Shown in pieces: positions 42,944 to 52,993 of a stretch of 64,000 nt of DNA. The DNA is from CAWDCV01 sp963728125 (lineage in GTDB: Bacteria > Actinomycetota > Actinomycetes > CAWDCV01). The position numbers and the translations under genes were made by a program. Each line of letters starts with the position of its first letter. Position 1 is the first letter of the stretch. Location: positions 220,952 through 284,951 of the forward strand of contig CAVSIZ010000010.1 in assembly GCA_963728125.1 (NCBI GenBank), in the 5' to 3' direction. The notes beneath the pieces are model-generated. The model ran no database searches and was not told where the DNA came from. It saw nothing but the letters and a program-made list of their open reading frames with translations.

Positions 42944-43969
42944 CTAGCCGAACAGAACCTCGGCCTCGGCGTAGAGCTCGGGCGTGACGACCTTGAGCTC
43001 GGTCGTCGCCTCGGCCAGCGGCACCCGCACGATGTCGGTCCCGCGCAGCGACACCATCTTCCCGTAGTCGCCCTCGTGCACGGCGTCGATGGCGCTGAGC
43101 CCGAAGCGCGTCGCAAGCCAGCGATCCATGGCGGTCGGGGTGCCTCCGCGCTGGATGTGGCCGAGGACGGTGGTGCGTGCCTCCTTGCCGGTGCGCTCCT
43201 CGATCTCGGCCGCGATGACCTGCCCGATGCCGCCGAGCCGGACGTGCCCGAATGCGTCGAGCTCGCCGCTCTGCATCGCCGTCGTCCCTTCCTTCGGCGT
43301 CGCACCCTCGGCGACGACGATGATCGGCGCAAAGTGGCTCTCGAAGCGGTGCTCGACGTACTTGACGACGCGGTCCATGTCGAACGGCACTTCGGGCACG
43401 AGAATGACGTTGGCGCCGCCGGCGATGCCGCCGTGCAGGGCGATCCAGCCGGCGTGCCGTCCCATGACCTCGACAATCAGTGCCCGGTGGTGCGACTCGG
43501 CGGTCGTGTGCAGCCGGTCGATCGCCTCCATCACGATGTTGACGGCGGTGTCGAAGCCGAAGGTGTAGTCGGTCGCGTTGAGGTCGTTGTCGATGGTCTT
43601 GGGCACACCGACGACCGCGAGACCCTGCCGGTCGAGCTCGGTCGCCACGCCGAGCGTGTCCTCGCCGCCGATCGCAATCAGCGCGTCCACCTCGAAGCCC
43701 TCGAGATTCGCCTTGATGCGTTCGACACCACCGTCGACCTTGATCGGGTTGGTACGCGACGAGCCGAGGATGGTGCCACCGCGCGGCAGGATGCCGCGGA
43801 CAGCGGCCACGTCGAGCGTCATCGTGAGGCCCTCGAGCGGCCCCCGCCAGCCGTCCCTGAAACCGATGAACTCGTGGCCGTAGTTCTGAATGCCCTTGCG
43901 AACCACGGCACGGATGACGGCGTTGAGACCGGGGCAGTCACCGCCGCCTGTGAGCACACCGATGCGCAT
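42944..43969 (-). CDS. pfkA: 6-phosphofructokinase, probably pyrophosphate-dependent
   Basis: A 341-residue PFK. The phosphoryl-donor loop is GGEDT with Asp104, and PKTIDND carries Lys124. Asp104 plus Lys124 is the residue pair of PPi-dependent enzymes (as in Amycolatopsis), whereas ATP-dependent PFKs have Gly104. Other sites are GGGDCPGLN, the fructose-phosphate loop MGRHAGWIA and HIQRGGTPTAMDR. AAAGGAAGG precedes the ATG. If PPi-dependent, the step would be reversible. Confidence 0.92.
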   Translation of the reverse strand: MRIGVLTGGGDCPGLNAVIRAVVRKGIQNYGHEFIGFRDGWRGPLEGLTMTLDVAAVRGILPRGGTILGSSRTNPIKVDGGVERIKANLEGFEVDALIAIGGEDTLGVATELDRQGLAVVGVPKTIDNDLNATDYTFGFDTAVNIVMEAIDRLHTTAESHHRALIVEVMGRHAGWIALHGGIAGGANVILVPEVPFDMDRVVKYVEHRFESHFAPIIVVAEGATPKEGTTAMQSGELDAFGHVRLGGIGQVIAAEIEERTGKEARTTVLGHIQRGGTPTAMDRWLATRFGLSAIDAVHEGDYGKMVSLRGTDIVRVPLAEATTELKVVTPELYAEAEVLFG

Positions 43970-44021
43970 ACGACCTTCCTTTGCCGCGGGGGGATTTCCA
44001 GCGCGACCCTAGCGGGCTCGG

Positions 44022-44027
44022 TAGGTT
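44022..44027 (+). promoter_or_regulatory. -10 element of a probable leaderless promoter
   Basis: TAGGTT ends 8 bases before GTG 44036 of the DUF1028 gene, in the 66-base gap divergent from the phosphofructokinase gene. Confidence 0.5.
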
Positions 44028-44035
44028 CGCGCGTT

Positions 44036-44863
44036 GTGACGTTCTCCATCGTGGCACGCGGCCCATCGGCCGCCGGCGACGCCGCGTGGGGCGTCGCGGT
44101 GGCATCGAAGTTTCTCGCCGTGGGCGCGGCCGTACCCGCGGCCCGAGCCGGCGTTGGCGCGCTAGCGACGCAGGCGTACGCGAACCTCGCCTACCGCAGC
44201 GACGGCCTCGCAAGTCTGGCGCGCGGTCGCAGCGCTCAGGAGACGCTGGATACGTTGATCGATGCCGACGACGGCCGCGAGCACCGGCAGGCGGGCATCG
44301 TCGACGCGAGCGGGCAGGCAGCAACGTGGACCGGGGTGCGCTGCCACTCCTGGGCCGGCGGGGTCAGCGACACTGACGTCGCCATCCAGGGCAACATCCT
44401 CACCGGGCCTGACGTCGTCGCCGCGATGCACGATGCCTGGCGCGCGTCGGCAGGTGATGACTCCCTGTCCCGCCGCCTGCTTCGCGCGCTGGAGGCCGGT
44501 GATGCAGCCGGTGGAGACCGCCGCGGTCGACAGAGTGCCGCGCTCCTCGTGGTCACTCCCGGCGGCGGATACGGCGGCGGCAGCGATGTCCTTGTCGACC
44601 TACGCGTCGACGACGCGACCGCTCCCGTCCCCGAGTTGCGCCGACTGCTCGATCTGCACGACCTCTACTTCGGCAAGCCCGACCCGGACACGCTGCTCCC
44701 GCTCGAGGGCGAGCTGGCTGCCGAGGTGACAGAGCGGCTAGCCCGCCTCGGGTACGCCGACCTCGATGCGTGGATGGGCGTCGAGAACTACGAGGAACGG
44801 GCCGTCCTCGGCAGCATCGACCCACTCGTCCTCGCCAAGCTGAGGGGGGCCAGCCCGACATGA
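44036..44863 (+). CDS. DUF1028 domain-containing protein
   Basis: A 275-residue Ntn-hydrolase-like DUF1028 protein (TFSIVARGPSAAGDAAWGVAVASKFLAVGAAVPAAR trimmed here to its core, GVGALATQAYANLAY, IQGNILTGPDVVAAM), with a C-terminal putative peptidoglycan-binding helix region. Function unknown. Overlaps the glpK start by ATGA. Confidence 0.86.
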   Translation: MTFSIVARGPSAAGDAAWGVAVASKFLAVGAAVPAARAGVGALATQAYANLAYRSDGLASLARGRSAQETLDTLIDADDGREHRQAGIVDASGQAATWTGVRCHSWAGGVSDTDVAIQGNILTGPDVVAAMHDAWRASAGDDSLSRRLLRALEAGDAAGGDRRGRQSAALLVVTPGGGYGGGSDVLVDLRVDDATAPVPELRRLLDLHDLYFGKPDPDTLLPLEGELAAEVTERLARLGYADLDAWMGVENYEERAVLGSIDPLVLAKLRGASPT

Positions 44864-46341
44864 GCGTGCTCGCTGTGGATGCCGGCACCACCGGCGTGAC
44901 GGCGCTCGTCGTGGGTGACGACGCGCGGGTGCTCTCACGCGGCTACGAGGAGTTTCCCCAGCACTTCCCGCAGCCGGGCTGGGTCGAGCACACACCGGAG
45001 GAGTTCTGGCAGGCGGCGCTGGCTGCGTGCACAACAGCCCTGGCCGCTGCCGAATCCACGCCGACGTGTCTCGGCATCACCAATCAGCGCGAGACCGCCG
45101 TCCTGTGGGATCGGGAGACGCTGCGAGCGCCGCGAGGCGCCATTGTCTGGCAGGACCGTCGTACCGCGGCGCTCTGCCAGCGGCTTCGCGATCAGGGGCA
45201 CGAGGACCGGGTGAGCGAGCTCACGGGGCTGCGGCTCGACCCGTACTTCACCGGCACGAAGCTCACCTGGCTCAGCGAGGAAGACCCGGACACCTGGGCG
45301 GGCGTGCGCGAGGGACGCGTGGCCGTCGGGACGGTGGACTCCTATCTGATCGCTCGGATGACCGGTGGTCGGCTGCATGTCACCGACGCGTCCAACGCGT
45401 CGCGGACGCTGCTCTTCGACATCGCCGGCGGCAGCTGGTCCGACGAGCTCAGCGAACTGCTCGATGTCCCGCTATCAGCGCTGCCCGAGGTGGTGCCGTC
45501 GTACGGCGTGATCGGTCGCACCGACCCGTCTTCGTTCATCGGCCTCGATCTGCCCATTGCCGGCATCGCCGGCGACCAGCAGGCGGCGCTGTTCGGGCAG
45601 GCCTGCTACGACGTTGGCGACACCAAGTGCACGTACGGCACGGGCTCCTTCGTGCTCACCAACACCGGCGATCGGCTGGTCCGCTCCGACGCTGGTTTGC
45701 TGACGACGGTCGCCTGGCTCACCCCGGACGGTGAGCTCGTCTATGCGCTCGAGGGCTCGATCTTCGTGACCGGAGCGGCGATCCAGTGGCTGCGGGACGG
45801 CCTGCAGATCCTCGGCAGCGCTCCGGAGTCGGAGGCCGTCGCCCAGACCGTGCCGGACACCGGCGGTGTCGTGTTCGTGCCGGCTCTCACTGGCCTTGGC
45901 GCACCCGACTGGGATCCGGCAGCTCGCGGCGCCCTGCTCGGGATCACCCGTGGAACGACCCGGGCGCACGTCGTACGCGCCACGCTCGAGGCGATCGCGT
46001 TCGAGGTCGGTGACGTCGTGGACACGATGACGAGCGACGCCGGTGAAGCAAGCGGCCGTGCTGCGCTCAAGGTTGACGGCGGCGCCAGCGCCAACGACTT
46101 GCTCTGCCAGCTGCAGGCCGACCGCCTCCAGGCGCCGGTCGAGCGGCCAGAGATCCAGGAGACCACCGGGCTTGGGGCGGCGTTCCTGGCCGGGCTCGGC
46201 ACCGGGGTGTGGTCGTCGCAGGACGAGCTGGCCGCAACCTGGCGGTTGGACCGCCGCTTCGAGCCGGGAGCCCCTGACGAAGCGGGCATTCGGCGCTGGC
46301 GAGCCGCCGTCGAGCGGGCCAAGGGCTGGGCCGATATCTAG
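44860..46341 (+). CDS. glpK: glycerol kinase
   Basis: A 493-residue FGGY-family kinase phosphorylating glycerol to glycerol-3-phosphate. Landmarks: VLAVDAGTTGVTALVV, CLGITNQRETAVLWDR, IVWQDRRTAALC, GIAGDQQAALFGQ, KCTYGTGSFVLTNTG and LKVDGGASANDLLCQLQAD. No glpF or glpD is adjacent. Translationally coupled to DUF1028. Confidence 0.93.
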   Translation: MSVLAVDAGTTGVTALVVGDDARVLSRGYEEFPQHFPQPGWVEHTPEEFWQAALAACTTALAAAESTPTCLGITNQRETAVLWDRETLRAPRGAIVWQDRRTAALCQRLRDQGHEDRVSELTGLRLDPYFTGTKLTWLSEEDPDTWAGVREGRVAVGTVDSYLIARMTGGRLHVTDASNASRTLLFDIAGGSWSDELSELLDVPLSALPEVVPSYGVIGRTDPSSFIGLDLPIAGIAGDQQAALFGQACYDVGDTKCTYGTGSFVLTNTGDRLVRSDAGLLTTVAWLTPDGELVYALEGSIFVTGAAIQWLRDGLQILGSAPESEAVAQTVPDTGGVVFVPALTGLGAPDWDPAARGALLGITRGTTRAHVVRATLEAIAFEVGDVVDTMTSDAGEASGRAALKVDGGASANDLLCQLQADRLQAPVERPEIQETTGLGAAFLAGLGTGVWSSQDELAATWRLDRRFEPGAPDEAGIRRWRAAVERAKGWADI

Positions 46342-46357
46342 GTCGCGTCAGGCCGTC

Positions 46358-47029
46358 TCAGGTTGGCGTGTCGAGCCCGCGCTCGATGGCGTATCGCACC
46401 AGCTCTACCCGGTTGTGCAACTGCAGTTTGTTGAGCGTGTTCTGCACGTGGTTCTGCACGGTGCGGTGCGACAGCACGAGCCGCTCGGCAATCTGCTTGT
46501 ACGACAGCCCTTTCGCCACCAGCCGCAGCACTTCGGTCTCGCGCTCGGTGAGGCGCGGCGCATCCGCCTCGGCGGGGTCGCTCGCCGTCGTCGGCAGCCC
46601 GGCCAGCCGGCGGTACTCGCCGAGAACCAGTCCGGCCAGACCCGGCGTGAACACCGGCTCGTCGGCGGCGGTTCGCCCGACAGCGTCGAGCAGTTCCGGA
46701 CGAGACGCCGACTTGATGAGATAGCCGGTAGCGCCAGCCTTGACCGCGTCCAGCACATCATCGTGCTCGCCGCTCGCGGAGAGGACGAGGACGCGGACGG
46801 TGGGATCGGCCGCGACGATGCTGCGGATGGCCTCGACGCCGTTCAGCCCGGGCATCTGCAGGTCCATGACGACGACCTGCGGCGACGTGGCCGCTGCTCG
46901 GCGAACAGCTTCGACGCCGTTCGCTGCGGTGGCGCAAACCAGGTAGCCGGCCTCGTCGAGATCGCGGGCTACGGCGTCGCGCCACATGGGGTGGTCGTCG
47001 GCTACCAGCACCCGAATCTGATCACCCAT
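46358..47029 (-). CDS. NarL/LuxR-type response regulator
   Basis: A 223-residue regulator with a receiver domain (phospho-acceptor Asp56 in VVVMDLQMPG) and a C-terminal LuxR helix-turn-helix (LTERETEVLRLVAKGLSYKQIAERL). The start ATG 47029 lies 8 bases inside the kinase gene, a typical coupled pair. Likely partner of the kinase below; resembles MacR of the actinobacterial MacRS system. Confidence 0.9.
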   Translation of the reverse strand: MGDQIRVLVADDHPMWRDAVARDLDEAGYLVCATAANGVEAVRRAAATSPQVVVMDLQMPGLNGVEAIRSIVAADPTVRVLVLSASGEHDDVLDAVKAGATGYLIKSASRPELLDAVGRTAADEPVFTPGLAGLVLGEYRRLAGLPTTASDPAEADAPRLTERETEVLRLVAKGLSYKQIAERLVLSHRTVQNHVQNTLNKLQLHNRVELVRYAIERGLDTPT

Positions 47030-48173
47030 GGCCACGTCCGTTGACAACGGGCAGCCGGAATTCGACCTCGGTGCCCTCCCCGGGGGTCGACGTGACGACG
47101 GCCTCGCCACCGAGATCGCGCAGCCGGCCCTGCATGGATTGGGCCACGCCGAGCCGCCCCTGCGCCGCAGCTTCAGCCAGCCGCTGCGGTGGCAACCCCG
47201 GACCGTTGTCGCGCACCGTCACGAGCACCAGGTCGCGCCCCTGAGCCCGCTCCTGCTCCAGCAGGACCCAGGATCGCGCGTCCCGGCCAGCATGCTGCGC
47301 GACGTTGTCCAGGGCGGCGCCGACCGCGGCCGCCATCTCCTTCGCGTCGTCCGCGGGAAGAAGCACCGGCGTGGCCGGCGCCGCCACGGTCACCCGCGAC
47401 GACGCGAGCGGCGTCAGCAAGCTGCGCAGGTCGGTGACGGTCGCCGGAGTCGTCGGCGCAGGTGAGAGCAGGTCCGGTGACGATCGGACCAACGCGCGTA
47501 GCGATGCTTCCTGCTCGCCGGCGAGTCGACCCAGCTCCGCCGCCGGTCCGCCGATCTCGGCACCCCGACGCTGCACGAAGGCGAGCACCTGCAGCACACC
47601 GTCGTGAATGGAGCGAGCCAGCCGTTCCCGCTCCCGCGTCGCCGCATCGAGCGCGAGTGCCTGTTCGAGCGCAACCTGTCCCTGCCGGGCCCGATCGACG
47701 AGATAGCCGACCACGAGCCCGCCCAGCAGAACGAGGACGATGTTGTGCAGCGTGGAGCCGGTCATGGTGCCGCGCTCGATCCAGTCAGCGATGGCCAGCA
47801 TCACCGCACTGAACAGGCCGCCCCGCCAGCCGGCCCAGGTAGCCCAGGCGAAGACCGGCGCGACCGACCAGATGGTGGGCAGTGTTGCCTCCCCCGCCTC
47901 GATGCGCGCCGCGGTGTCGACGACGCGCGTCATCAGCACGCTCGCGCACCCGATGATCAGGTCGGTGGTCAGCAGTGGCCAGCGCCGGCGGCGAGGTGAG
48001 CTGTACGCCCAGGCCGTGAAGATCGTCCAGGCGGCCATCACCCCGATGACCACCCAGCCGAGCACAGGACGCGCGTACTCGGAAAAGGACTCGGCGTAGA
48101 GGACGACGACGTACACCAGGGCGAGTGCGCGAAAGACGGCCAGCGCCCGCCACAGCGGCGTCTCAAACGACAT
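47022..48173 (-). CDS. MacS-like sensor histidine kinase
   Basis: A 383-residue kinase with an N-terminal five- or six-helix membrane sensor (residues 10-160), a HisKA_3 dimerisation helix with His190 in RLARSIHDGVLQVLAF, and an ATPase domain (VTVRDNGPGLPP, GRLGVAQSMQGRLRDLGG). MacS-family kinases respond to the envelope or membrane state; the signal here is unknown. Confidence 0.88.
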   Translation of the reverse strand: MSFETPLWRALAVFRALALVYVVVLYAESFSEYARPVLGWVVIGVMAAWTIFTAWAYSSPRRRRWPLLTTDLIIGCASVLMTRVVDTAARIEAGEATLPTIWSVAPVFAWATWAGWRGGLFSAVMLAIADWIERGTMTGSTLHNIVLVLLGGLVVGYLVDRARQGQVALEQALALDAATRERERLARSIHDGVLQVLAFVQRRGAEIGGPAAELGRLAGEQEASLRALVRSSPDLLSPAPTTPATVTDLRSLLTPLASSRVTVAAPATPVLLPADDAKEMAAAVGAALDNVAQHAGRDARSWVLLEQERAQGRDLVLVTVRDNGPGLPPQRLAEAAAQGRLGVAQSMQGRLRDLGGEAVVTSTPGEGTEVEFRLPVVNGRGHG

Positions 48174-48235
48174 GAGGCGTCTCGAACAACATCAGCGGTT
48201 AGCTCGACCCCGCGCTCTCGACCGGCGGGACGTAC

Positions 48236-49081
48236 TCAGGCGGCATGGTCATCCGGGGAGTCCACCGCGTCATCCGGACCGGGCGGCGCGGGATCGACCG
48301 GCTCCAGTACGGATGGGCCGGCCCGGCGCGCCTCCTTCGCCTCCGCTCGTGCCTTGGCCTCCTTCGCTTCGGCACGTGCTTCGGCGCGCGCCTCGGCCTT
48401 GGCTTCGGCGATCTTCGTCTTGGCCGACGACGCGTAGATGTCGACGTACTCCTGCCCCGACAGCGTCATCAGGGCGTACATGATCTCGTCGGTGATCGAG
48501 CGCAGCACGAAGCGGTCGCTCTCCATGCCGGCGTACCGGCTGAAATCGAGCGGCTTCCCGATGCGCACGCCGGGACGCAGGATGCGCGGAACGACCTGGC
48601 CAGGCGGCTGGAGGCGGTCGGTGTCGATCATCGCGACGGGGATGACCGGCACCCCTGCCTCGAGCGCCAGTCGCGCAACACCGGTCTTGCCGCGGTAGAG
48701 CCTTCCGTCCGGCGAGCGGGTCCCCTCGGGATAGATGCCGAACAGCTCACCCCGCCGCAGCAGCTTCAGCCCCGCCCGCATGGCCGCCTGGCTGGCCCGC
48801 CCGCCGCTGCGGTCGATGGGAATCTGCCCGATACCGCGCATGAACACCGCCGTCAGCCGGCCCTTGACGCCGCTTCCGGTGAAGTACTCCGCCTTCGCCG
48901 GGAACGTGATGCGCCGCGGTACGACCAGCGGCAGGAAGATCGAATCGGAGAACGACAGGTGATTGCTCGCGAGAATCGCCGGCCCGGTCTCGGGAATGTT
49001 CTCCAGTCCCTCCGCCCATGGCCGGAACACGAGCCTCAGGAACGGCCCGAGAGCCAGCCATTTGAGGAACCAGTAGAACAA
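48236..49081 (-). CDS. plsC: 1-acyl-sn-glycerol-3-phosphate acyltransferase-like protein
   Basis: A 281-residue LPLAT enzyme that acylates lysophosphatidic acid or a related lipid. The catalytic HX4D is His41-Asp46 in ASNHLSFSDS, and the substrate motif is YPEGTRSPDG. The last 70 residues are an Ala/Glu/Lys/Arg-rich helix (repeated AEAK/ARAEAK units) and an acidic end. The start appears to be TTG 49081 with GGGAGG upstream. That ribosome site lies in a hairpin (49089-49096 with 49110-49117). Confidence 0.88.
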   Translation of the reverse strand: MFYWFLKWLALGPFLRLVFRPWAEGLENIPETGPAILASNHLSFSDSIFLPLVVPRRITFPAKAEYFTGSGVKGRLTAVFMRGIGQIPIDRSGGRASQAAMRAGLKLLRRGELFGIYPEGTRSPDGRLYRGKTGVARLALEAGVPVIPVAMIDTDRLQPPGQVVPRILRPGVRIGKPLDFSRYAGMESDRFVLRSITDEIMYALMTLSGQEYVDIYASSAKTKIAEAKAEARAEARAEAKEAKARAEAKEARRAGPSVLEPVDPAPPGPDDAVDSPDDHAA

Positions 49082-49165
49082 CCCTCACCTCCCTACGCGC
49101 AGATGAACAGTAGGGAGACGACGCGCCCTGAGCAACGTTTCCGCTGTTGATGAGCCTCGTGGCGG

Positions 49166-49417
49166 CTACATACCCTCGCGCACCGCAAAGATCTGGTCGG
49201 CTAGCAAGCCGTGTGCTTCGCGGTGGACACTCACAGCGGCATCGGTGTCCGGTGCGTCGACGAGGCAGAAGACCCTGCCACCGTCCTCGTCGACCCAGTA
49301 CCGCAGGTAATGCACATCGTGCTTGTTCTGCACCTGCAGATCGGCGGCGTGCGCCTTGGCCACGTCCTCGAGGGCTACTCCCCCGTCGATCGTGTGCATG
49401 TCCATGAAGAGCGGCAT
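49166..49417 (-). CDS. DUF4242 (SCO4226-like) small protein
   Basis: An 83-residue ferredoxin-like protein (MPLFMDMHTIDGGVALEDVAKAH, HYLRYWVDEDGGRVFCLVDAP). Streptomyces SCO4226 of this family binds nickel, but metal use here is untested. GAAGGGAA precedes ATG 49417. Confidence 0.85.
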   Translation of the reverse strand: MPLFMDMHTIDGGVALEDVAKAHAADLQVQNKHDVHYLRYWVDEDGGRVFCLVDAPDTDAAVSVHREAHGLLADQIFAVREGM

Positions 49418-49495
49418 GATCGTGTTCCCTTCTCGAAACGAAACCGACCACGACAGTGAATCCCGCAGCGGACAGGGCCACATCGGGGCGCGGCC

Positions 49496-52104
49496 CTATG
49501 TTGGCTGCCGCTCGGTCCGGCTAATACCCAGCTTTGCGGCGGCAGCGATAGCTCGGGAGCGTGAAGGAGCGTCCACCTTCCGCAGGATCGCGGACACGTG
49601 ATGGCCCACCGTCTTCTTCGACATGGTCAGCTCCTGCGCGATCTCGCCATTGGAGAGACCCTCCGCCATCAGCTCCAACACTTCGAGCTCGCGCGACGTG
49701 AGCCCCGCAGGGTTGGCCTGCGTCGCTGCTCGCGGGCCACGAGGAACCGGTACGTGCCGTCGCCTCAGATCGCGGGTCAGTGCTTGGGCCGTGGCCGTGG
49801 CACCCAGGCGTTCGAGAATGCTCAACGCCCGCTTGGCATCCGCCGGCTCGGCTGACTGGCCAAGCGCCAGCGCCTCCCACAGCGAACAGTCCCGTGCAGC
49901 CCACTCCGCGGCCGCAGCACGTGGCCGATCGTTCAGCATGAGCGCGAACGGCTGCGGCAGATCTCCTCGCGCGGAGGTCTCGACGCCGGCGATGTGTCGC
50001 CACCAGGCGAGTTCTGCCACGTCCCACCTGTTGTCACACGCCATGGCGGCACGCCACGCAGAGTGGGTCACGGCACCGATCGTGTCCGTCTTTCCCGTGG
50101 TCCACGCGAGCTCGGCCACCGCTGCAGCAACAGGTGTGAGCCGTTGGGACTCGCCGGTCGGTTCGGCCAACGACTGCGCCTGCGTGAGCAGCATGTCGGC
50201 ATCGGGTTGCCCTCGTCGGATCGCGACCGAGCCCGCAGCCGTCAATGCGTCGATCTTGCTCACCGCTGACAGGTTGGGATGGCGAAGGACGTTGCGCGCC
50301 AGCCTGGCGGCGTCATCGAATCGACCACGATCCGCGAGCACCCGGGCAAGTTCCGCCTCCATGTACAGGCGCCAGAGGTCAAGGTCGTGGTCGATGCAGT
50401 AGGCAATGCCATCCCGCAAGAAGTGTTCTGACTCGGGTAACAGCCACCGTTGATGTGTCGAGGAGCCGAGGTTGGTGTAGGCACGCGCCGCGTGCTCCTC
50501 GAGGTCGTTGGCCAGCGCCAGATCGAGGCTTCGCTGCAAGAGCGCTCGACCCTCGGCCTCCTCCCCTCGCGTGAACCTGGCAGCTCCCGATGTTGTTCAG
50601 TGCATGGCTGGTCACGCGGTCGTCGCGAAGGCTCCGCGCCAGCTCCATCGCCTTCTCACCCCAGACCAGGGCGGCGTCGGTGTCGTCGGCAAGCATGTGC
50701 AGCTGCGAGAGATTGCTGTAGGCCATGGCCAGTTCCGACCCCGGCGGCAACTGTTGCAGTTCGCCAACTGCCTCGTTGCCGTAGCTGTCGGCGTCCTCTT
50801 TCCGACGGACGAACCAGGACAGCCGCGACAGCCAGCGCAACGATTCGCCCGACCCGAAGGACATCTCCGGCAGCCTGATGGTGGGTGAGCGCCTCGCGGC
50901 GCATTTCGATGGCCTCGGAAATCTGGTCGGTCAGGTAGCACTCGTACGACAGTGCCTCGAGGAGCTGGGCGCGCGTCGATTCGTCGGACAGCAGGCCGTA
51001 GCGCAGCGCGGCGCGGTAGTGCATTGCCGCCTCGCGGTGCGATCCGAGCCGGGCTGCTTCCTCCGCTGCACGAGGCGCATGCTCGGCGACAGCGGCTGCG
51101 TCACCGCAACGCTGCGCGTGGTACGCCAGTCGGCGATGGTCGGATACGTCATGGGCCACCAAGTAGTCGAGAACGGCACGATGCACCTGCTGCCGGCTCG
51201 CCGATGGCATCGCCTCGTCGATCACCTCACGCGCGAGCTCGTGCCGGAACGACACGTGGTCACCGGCGTCGAGGAGTACTCCGAGCTCGATGCATTCGTC
51301 CAGTGCAGCCGCTGTTTCGCCAGATGCGGACGATGAGCAGGGGGATCTCGGCATGGAGTCCGATCACCGAGGCGGCACCGAGGACGGCCCTTCCGCGTGG
51401 AGACAGCCGGGCTGCCCGCGCCAGTACCGCATCGCGGACCGACGGTGGCAGCTGGCCGGTATCCGCCGAGAGGATCTCGGTGACGAAGAACGGGTTTCCG
51501 CCGGTGCGCTCGTGCACCTCGCTGGCGTCGAGCACGCTGCCGGTGTCGTGCACGAGCCGGGCAACGCCGTGCACGGAGAGCAGCGGCACCTGCATGCGAG
51601 CCACGCTCGACGCTGCGGCCAGGTCACCCATCACGAGGCCCAGCGGATGGCCCGCACGTACCTCGTCGTCCCGGAAGGTCACCACGACCAGAAGTCGAAG
51701 GTCAGTCAGCCGTCGCCCGAGGAAACGGATGAAGTCCACGGTGGCCTCATCGGCCCAGTGCGCATCTTCGACCACGAAGAGCGTTGGCTCGGCGGCCAAC
51801 GCCGCTTGCGCACTGGGAAAGAGGTGACTGCGGCGCGGGCTTTCCTGTCCCAGCTCTTGTTGAACGGAACCCAGCGATCCAGCAACGTCCGCCAACGGGC
51901 CCAACGGTCGGGGTGTGCTACCACCGTCACAGAAGCCGCGTAGCACGCGAGCCCGAGGTTCGACGTAGCTGCGAACTGAGAGACGAGGCTGGACTTTCCC
52001 GCCCCCGCCTCGCCGCCGAGGAAGATCAGGCGACCGCGCCCGCCGAGCATCTCAACAAGGGTGGCGTCGAGCGACGTCAGCAGCGACTCACGCTCGAGCA
52101 GCAT
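49496..52104 (-). pseudogene. LuxR-family AAA/TPR regulator, four frame breaks
   Basis: A LAL-type (MalT-like) regulator. The N-terminal P-loop FLGGEAGAGKSSLVSQFA, Walker B-like LFVVEDAHWADEATVDF, TPR region and C-terminal LuxR helix-turn-helix (LTSRELEVLELMAEGLSNGEIAQEL) are all present but spread over five frame segments. Breaks lie near 51945 (-1), the G5 run 51340-51344 (+1), the C3 run 50848-50850 (+1) and the C4 run 50563-50566 (+1). Sequence error or decay cannot be separated here. Confidence 0.82.
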
Positions 52105-52225
52105 CGACACGTGGCAGCGTATCCACCCGGCGTGCCCGCGTGCCGCTTTCACCTGGGGTTGTCGATACGCGTATGCGACGATGCCCGGACCGCGTCTTTC
52201 GTACCGCCAATGGAAGGAGCGTTTC

Positions 52226-52993
52226 GTGCCGTTGCTGCCCGGTGCCGAGCCGTTCCACCACGACGGCGGACCGGTAGGGGTCCTGCTCTGCCATGGCTTC
52301 ACCGGCAGCCCGCAATCGCTGCGCCCGTGGGCGGACTACCTGGCCGCGCACGGCTACACCGTGTCGCTCCCCCGCCTGCCCGGACACGGCACCCGATGGC
52401 AGGACATGCAGCTGACCCGCTGGGATGACTGGTACAGCGAGCTCGACCGGGCGTTCGCGTCGCTACGCAGCCGCTGCGAGCACGTCTTCGTCATGGGCCT
52501 GTCGATGGGCGGCGCACTGGCACTGCGGTTGGCCGAGCAGCGCGGCAGTGAGGTGGCCGGGATCGTGCTCGTCAACCCCTACGTCGTCAACGTCCGCCGG
52601 TCCTTCAAGCTGCTACCGGTTCTGAAGCTGCTGGCGCCCACAGTCAAGGGCGTCGCCGGTGACATCAAGAAGCCGGGCATGACGGAGGTCGGGTACGACC
52701 GGGTGCCGCTGCGCGCGCTTGCGTCGCTGGTGGAGAACGTCGACCGCACACGGGACGATCTCGGCAAGATCACCCAGCCGCTCCTCATCTTCCGCAGCAG
52801 CATCGACCACGTGGTCGAGCCGGACAGCTGCCGCGAGCTGCTTGCGTACGTGGGCACCAGCGATGTCGAGGAGCGCGTGCTTGAGGACTGCTACCACGTC
52901 GCAACGCTCGACAACGAAGCCGAGACGATCTTTGCGGGCAGCGTGGAGTTCATGCGCCAACACACGCGCGCGTCGGTACCGAGCGACGAATGA
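52226..52993 (+). CDS. alpha/beta hydrolase (carboxylesterase/lipase)
   Basis: A 255-residue Est30-like esterase. The catalytic triad is Ser in GLSMGGALALR, Asp in RSSIDHVVEP and His in DCYHVATLDNE. GVLLCHGFTGSPQSLRPWADYL forms the oxyanion region. GTG 52226 is chosen for GGAAGGAG 6 bases upstream and the conserved MPLLPGAEPF start. Overlaps the next gene by ATGA. Confidence 0.9.
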   Translation: MPLLPGAEPFHHDGGPVGVLLCHGFTGSPQSLRPWADYLAAHGYTVSLPRLPGHGTRWQDMQLTRWDDWYSELDRAFASLRSRCEHVFVMGLSMGGALALRLAEQRGSEVAGIVLVNPYVVNVRRSFKLLPVLKLLAPTVKGVAGDIKKPGMTEVGYDRVPLRALASLVENVDRTRDDLGKITQPLLIFRSSIDHVVEPDSCRELLAYVGTSDVEERVLEDCYHVATLDNEAETIFAGSVEFMRQHTRASVPSDE

